Source of the DNA: an uncultured Eggerthellaceae bacterium
Lineage (GTDB): Bacteria > Actinomycetota > Coriobacteriia > Coriobacteriales > Eggerthellaceae
Direction: 5' to 3'
DNA: 25,460 nucleotides
NCBI GenBank assembly: GCA_910588435.1
Contig: CAJUPL010000025.1
Span: 1-25,460 of the forward strand
Both the position numbers and the translations under genes were made by a program. Of the stretch, positions 21,438 through 25,460 are shown in pieces. The notes under the pieces were generated by a model that did no database searches, had not been told where the DNA came from, and saw nothing but the letters and a program-made list of their open reading frames with translations. Each line of letters opens with the position of its first letter. The stretch's first letter is position 1.

Positions 21438-23567
21438 GTGTCAACGCATCTTCGCAACATCGATGGGCTAGAGATGGAAGGCAAGCTCCCTGAGGTCAGG
21501 CTTGCAGATGCGCCCTTCGAAGTGGTGTCACCGTATGAGCCATCTGGGGATCAGCCTGAAGCCATCCAAGCTCTGGCGAAGGGCGTCACGGATGGCCTTC
21601 GCTATCAGACGCTGCTAGGCGTCACGGGCTCTGGCAAGACATTCACCATGGCGAAGGTGATAGAGAAGGTGCAGAAGCCCACCCTTGTCATGGCGCCGAA
21701 CAAGACGCTTGCCGCGCAGCTTGCATCTGAGCTGAAAGAGCTCTTCCCGAACAATGCCGTTGTCTACTTCGTCAGCTACTACGATTACTATCAGCCTGAG
21801 GCCTACGTTCCCTCGTCTGACACATTCATAGAGAAGGACGCCTCCATCAATGAGGAGGTCGAGAAGCTGAGGCACGCTGCCACCAGCGCGCTGCTCTCAA
21901 GGCGCGATGTCATAGTGGTTGCATCCGTCAGCTGCATCTACGGCATCGGAAGCCCGCAAGACTACGCTGGCATGGCGGTCTTCCTTGACAAGCAGATCCC
22001 ACAAGACAGGGATGACGTCATATACGGCCTGATAGACATCCAGTACGACCGCAATGACTATGAGCTCTCGCGAGGCACTTTCCGTGTCCGCGGGGATTCA
22101 TTGGACGTGTTCCCTCCGTATTCTGACAACCCCATCCGCGTGGATTTCTGGGGAGATGAGATAGAGGAGATAGCTGAGATAGACAACGTCACTGGTGAGG
22201 TGCTGAACACCTATCAGGCGCTTCCCATCTGGCCGGCTTCTCACTATGTCACGGCGCGTCCCAAGATGGATCGCGCGCTTGGCACCATTCGCGATGAGCT
22301 TCGAGGGCGCCTGCAGGAATTCAACGAAGAGGGCAAGCTGTTGGAAGCTCAGCGCCTTGAGATGCGCACGAACTATGACCTTGAGATGCTGGAGACGATG
22401 GGGTTCTGTTCAGGTATTGAGAACTACTCGCGCCATCTGGATGGGCGCGCGCCAGGTGAGCCCCCGTACACGCTCATAGATTACTTCCCGAAGGACTTCC
22501 TCTGCATCATCGATGAGTCCCATGTCACGGTTCCTCAGATCCGCGGCATGCATGAGGGCGACAGGTCGCGCAAGGTCACGCTGGCTGAGCATGGGTTCCG
22601 CTTGCCGTCCGCGCTGGATAACCGTCCGCTTCGCTTCGATGAGTTCGAAGACCGCGTTCCGCAGTTCATCTACGTGAGCGCAACGCCTGGGGATTACGAG
22701 GAGAAGGTGAGCCTTGCCAAGGTGGATCAGATCATCCGTCCAACAGGCCTGCTTGACCCTGAGATCATCGTGCGGACGTCCAAGAGCCAGATCGATGACA
22801 TCATCGACGAATGCAAGGAGCGCGCAGCCAAGGATGAGCGCGTCTTGATCACCACGCTCACCAAGAAGATGGCAGAAGACCTGACTGACCATCTATTGGA
22901 TCAGGGCGTCAAGGCTAGGTACATGCATTCTGATATAGCCACGCTAGACAGGGTTGAGATATTGCGTGACCTGCGCTTGGGCGAGTTCGACGTGCTGGTT
23001 GGCATCAACTTGCTCCGAGAGGGTCTAGACCTTCCTGAGGTGAGCTTGGTGGCTATCTTGGACGCGGACAAAGAGGGTTTCCTGCGCAACCATAGGTCAT
23101 TGATCCAGACCATCGGGCGCGCGGCCCGCAACGTCTCTGGCCAGGTGATCATGTACGCTGACCGTGAGACGGATTCCATGAAGCGCGCCATCGATGAGAC
23201 GCGCCGCCGCCGTGAGATCCAGATGGCCTTCAACGAAGAGCATGGCATCCAGCCGGAGACCATTCGCAAGGCCATCAATGACATCATCGGCGCCATCACT
23301 GAGGATGCCGCAGGCGTTGATGCCACTGAGATCAACAAGGAGCTGGCGGAGCTCTCGCGCTCAGAGGTGAGCGCCATGATAATGTCCATGGAAGAGGAGA
23401 TGCAAGCTGCCTCTGCGGGGATGGATTTCGAGGAAGCGGCGCGCTTGAGGGACCAAGTGGTCTCCCTGAAGTCAGCGTTCGAAGGGTCCACAGAGGAAGA
23501 CGCCCTGAAGGAGCTTCGGAAGAATGCCCGCAAGGGGTCCAAGTACGGGAGGAGAAAGCACGCATGA
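21438..23567 (+). CDS. uvrB: Excinuclease ABC subunit B
   Basis: A 709-residue DNA-repair helicase-like protein that takes damaged DNA from UvrA and recruits UvrC in nucleotide excision repair. The Walker A is GVTGSGKT at 61-68. The Tyr-rich beta-hairpin is YYDYYQPEAYVP near 115-126. IIDESH (Walker B), SATPG and QTIGRAARN (helicase motif VI) are in order. A C-terminal UVR domain (MDFEEAARLRDQVVSLK) is the UvrC contact. The GTG start has AAGGGG 7 nt upstream. Length is normal (about 670-720 in the family). The stop overlaps the recN start as ATGA, so the two repair genes are translationally coupled. Confidence 0.97.
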   Translation: MSTHLRNIDGLEMEGKLPEVRLADAPFEVVSPYEPSGDQPEAIQALAKGVTDGLRYQTLLGVTGSGKTFTMAKVIEKVQKPTLVMAPNKTLAAQLASELKELFPNNAVVYFVSYYDYYQPEAYVPSSDTFIEKDASINEEVEKLRHAATSALLSRRDVIVVASVSCIYGIGSPQDYAGMAVFLDKQIPQDRDDVIYGLIDIQYDRNDYELSRGTFRVRGDSLDVFPPYSDNPIRVDFWGDEIEEIAEIDNVTGEVLNTYQALPIWPASHYVTARPKMDRALGTIRDELRGRLQEFNEEGKLLEAQRLEMRTNYDLEMLETMGFCSGIENYSRHLDGRAPGEPPYTLIDYFPKDFLCIIDESHVTVPQIRGMHEGDRSRKVTLAEHGFRLPSALDNRPLRFDEFEDRVPQFIYVSATPGDYEEKVSLAKVDQIIRPTGLLDPEIIVRTSKSQIDDIIDECKERAAKDERVLITTLTKKMAEDLTDHLLDQGVKARYMHSDIATLDRVEILRDLRLGEFDVLVGINLLREGLDLPEVSLVAILDADKEGFLRNHRSLIQTIGRAARNVSGQVIMYADRETDSMKRAIDETRRRREIQMAFNEEHGIQPETIRKAINDIIGAITEDAAGVDATEINKELAELSRSEVSAMIMSMEEEMQAASAGMDFEEAARLRDQVVSLKSAFEGSTEEDALKELRKNARKGSKYGRRKHA

Positions 23568-25219
23568 TCGATGAGATCTGCGTTTCGAACATCGCGCTCA
23601 TACAGGAAGCGTCCATCCAGCCCGCACCTGGGCTCACCGCCATCACTGGTGAGACGGGCGCTGGCAAGACAGCTCTCTTGAGCGCATGCAGGCTGCTCTC
23701 TGGGCAGCGCGCTGACAAGCAGCAGGTTCGCGAAGGCGCATCTGAGGCCAGCGTGTCTGGACGGTTCTATCTGGGGGAGCCAACAGGCACGGTGGATGGC
23801 GAAGAAGATGGGCTTGAGCGCGAGATGGTGGTGTCTCGCCGCATCAGCGCGGACGGCCGCTCTCGCGTGAAGATAGACGGACAGATCGCCAGCGTAGGGG
23901 AGCTATCCTCTGCTGTGGCGCCCATGATAGATCTCTGCAGCCAGCATGACCAACAGGCCTTATTGCATGCAGCGTCCCACAAGGCTTACTTGGATGAGTT
24001 CGCAGGGGCTGTTGCGAAAGAGGCTTCAGCTGCGTATTCGCAGGCATACGCACGCATGATGGAGGCCAAGGAGCACCTTGATGGCATCTTGAGCGCTTCT
24101 GAGGTATCGCAAGAGCGCCTTGATGAGGCAAGGTATGTGGTCTGCCAGGTGGATGAGGTGTTACCCAGCGCGGAAGACTACGAGGAGCTTGCCCAATTCG
24201 TTCGCATATCTGAGAACGCTGAAGCCTTGGCACGAACTTCCAATGAAGCATACGATGCCCTCTGCTCTGAAGGCGGCGCGCTCGATCAGATGAACGCGGC
24301 CATCGCGCTGATAGAGGAGGGTGCCGCCTTCGATGACAAGCTGCAGGCGCATGCTGATTCCCTTCGCGAGGCATCATACATAGCAGAGGACGCCGCACGC
24401 GAAGTGCTCCGATACCGTGACGCCATCGACTTGGATATGTCCACGCTTGAGCAAGCGCAAGAGCGCATGTCTGCCTATCAGACGCTCATGCGCAAGTTCG
24501 GGCCAACGCTAGATGATGTGCTGGCTCATGCAGATGACGCCAGGCGCACCATCCAGGCAGCCGATGGGTCTGAGGAGGCGCTCTCCTCAGCCAAGCGCGC
24601 GCTATCAGATGCCGAGGAGGAGCTATCGTCCGCTGCGAACGTGCTGCACGATGTTCGCCAGGCGGCAGCTCCTGAGCTTTCTCATCAGATAAGCGTTGCC
24701 ATGAGCCGTCTTGAGATGGGGAGCGCTTCCATCGAATGCAACGTGCAGATGATGGAGCGACCGCAGTGGACAGAATCCGGGCCTGATCGCGTTGAGCTAT
24801 TGTTCCGGCCGTCATCTGGCATGGGTGCGCGGCCGCTCTCAAAGGTGGCATCAGGTGGTGAGCTCTCACGCGTGATGCTAGCCTTGCACGTGGTCATGAA
24901 AGAGGCCAAGGTCTATCCAGCGCTCGTCTTCGATGAGATAGATGCAGGCGTTGGCGGCTCTGTTGGCAATGCTCTGGCAGAGGTGCTGGAGGAGCTATCG
25001 CATACGCATCAGGTGATCGTGGTCACGCACTTGGCTCAGGTTGCCAGTCGCGCTGACAAGCAATACGTTGCGCTGAAGGATGAGGCAGACGGCGTCGCTG
25101 TCACGCGCATCCATGAGGTCACAGGAGATGAGCGCGTGGCTGAGGTTGCCCGCATGCTCTCCGGCAGCACGTCTGACACCTCCCTTGCCCATGCCCGTGA
25201 GCTGCTAGGGATATCCTGA
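23564..25219 (+). CDS. recN: DNA repair protein RecN
   Basis: A 551-residue SMC-like ATPase involved in double-strand break repair. The Walker A is GETGAGKT at 29-36. The two central coiled-coil arms are rich in Ala, Glu and Leu (about 165-380). The ABC signature LSKVASGGELSRVMLAL is followed by the Walker B PALVFDEIDAGVGG and a D/H-loop (VIVVTHLAQVAS). Length agrees with the family. The start is preceded by GGAGGAG and overlaps the end of uvrB. A 14-bp perfect hairpin follows the stop. Confidence 0.95.
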   Translation: MIDEICVSNIALIQEASIQPAPGLTAITGETGAGKTALLSACRLLSGQRADKQQVREGASEASVSGRFYLGEPTGTVDGEEDGLEREMVVSRRISADGRSRVKIDGQIASVGELSSAVAPMIDLCSQHDQQALLHAASHKAYLDEFAGAVAKEASAAYSQAYARMMEAKEHLDGILSASEVSQERLDEARYVVCQVDEVLPSAEDYEELAQFVRISENAEALARTSNEAYDALCSEGGALDQMNAAIALIEEGAAFDDKLQAHADSLREASYIAEDAAREVLRYRDAIDLDMSTLEQAQERMSAYQTLMRKFGPTLDDVLAHADDARRTIQAADGSEEALSSAKRALSDAEEELSSAANVLHDVRQAAAPELSHQISVAMSRLEMGSASIECNVQMMERPQWTESGPDRVELLFRPSSGMGARPLSKVASGGELSRVMLALHVVMKEAKVYPALVFDEIDAGVGGSVGNALAEVLEELSHTHQVIVVTHLAQVASRADKQYVALKDEADGVAVTRIHEVTGDERVAEVARMLSGSTSDTSLAHARELLGIS

Positions 25220-25226
25220 GGCCCTC

Positions 25227-25259
25227 AGCGTGACATTAGAACACATCTAATGTCACGCT
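25227..25259 (+). terminator. Perfect 14-bp hairpin after recN
   Basis: AGCGTGACATTAGA (25227-25240) and TCTAATGTCACGCT (25246-25259) flank a 5-nt loop. No T run follows on either strand. It may end the uvrB-recN transcript, protect its 3' end, or be the edge of the structured region beyond. Confidence 0.55.
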
Positions 25260-25275
25260 ACACTTCCTGCTCGCC

Positions 25276-25460
25276 CGCGATGGCTGGCACCCTCGCTAGG
25301 CCTCAGGCTGGCGGTCGAATGTGGTTGGATATACCACATTCGACCTTGCCTTCGGAAACGCTCGGGTACCAGCCATCGCGTGCCTCGCTGCCAGTGTGTA
25401 GGGGAGGCATCGCCGTTTTCGTCGGGACCCCTTTCGGGACCCCTCCGAAAACTCGGCGGC
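25276..25460. repeat. Large multi-hairpin region, running off the window
   Basis: CGCGATGGCTGG (25276-25287) pairs perfectly with CCAGCCATCGCG (25369-25380), extended by three or four pairs after one mismatch. Inside lies GGTCGAATGTGG with CCACATTCGACC (25313-25324, 25334-25345). Next, TGCCTC pairs with GAGGCA (25381-25386, 25404-25409). Last, GTTTTCG pairs with CGAAAAC (25415-25421, 25446-25452) around two 12-bp direct repeats starting TCGGGACCCCT (25422, 25434). No gene is apparent. A structured RNA or repeat element is likely. Confidence 0.6.

Overview
The window is high-GC bacterial chromosome, most likely from the Actinomycetota and plausibly the class Coriobacteriia. That assignment is an inference from the linkage rpsA-coaE-uvrB-recN, a four-domain S1 protein with an acidic tail, an 81-residue TSCPD-domain protein next to trpS, and a VanY/VanH/D-Ala-D-Lac ligase set. 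No rRNA, tRNA, CRISPR array, prophage or transposase gene was seen.

Layout. Positions 1-567 hold structured repeats and a control region. 577-3579 is a three-gene operon: a penicillin-binding-protein type VanY, VanH and a VanA-like D-Ala-D-Lac ligase. The VanS/VanR two-component pair (3618-5884) faces it on the opposite strand. No vanX is visible. CCTTA-type boxes on an 11-bp register lie upstream of both the operon and vanR, which suggests that VanR controls both. Then come an HxlR-type regulator divergent from a radical SAM protein (5999-7383), a GNAT acetyltransferase (7599-8120), a DNA-binding membrane protein (8728-9843), a MerR regulator with an MFS efflux pump (10070-12271), a CPA1 Na+/H+ antiporter interrupted by an in-frame TAA (12696-14495), 5-formyltetrahydrofolate cyclo-ligase (14860-15468), a 43-residue acidic peptide gene, an Xre regulator behind a palindromic operator, and a YtcJ-like amidohydrolase. 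From 17931 to the end the content is housekeeping: TSCPD protein, trpS, rpsA, coaE, uvrB, recN.

The intergenic DNA is the least ordinary part. Five gaps (about 97-441, 7442-7538, 8189-8460, 12300-12655, 14562-14828) carry one repeat family. Its basic unit is an 8-bp hairpin with an AAT or ATT loop and a CCCAC foot. The inner stem sequence differs from unit to unit, but in most units both arms change together. In two gaps, inverted units flank a roughly 145-bp multi-hairpin element, some of whose stems also covary between copies. This resembles REP/BIME repeats or a dispersed structured RNA; I cannot tell which, and I do not recognise it as a named family. Further elaborate inverted repeats fill 8484-8699 and 25227-25460.

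How the parts work together: VanH would make D-lactate, the ligase D-Ala-D-Lac, and VanY would trim D-Ala-terminated precursors, under VanRS control. The MerR/MFS pair is probably a self-contained efflux module. rpsA, coaE, uvrB and recN link translation, CoA synthesis and DNA repair, with a strong terminator between coaE and uvrB.
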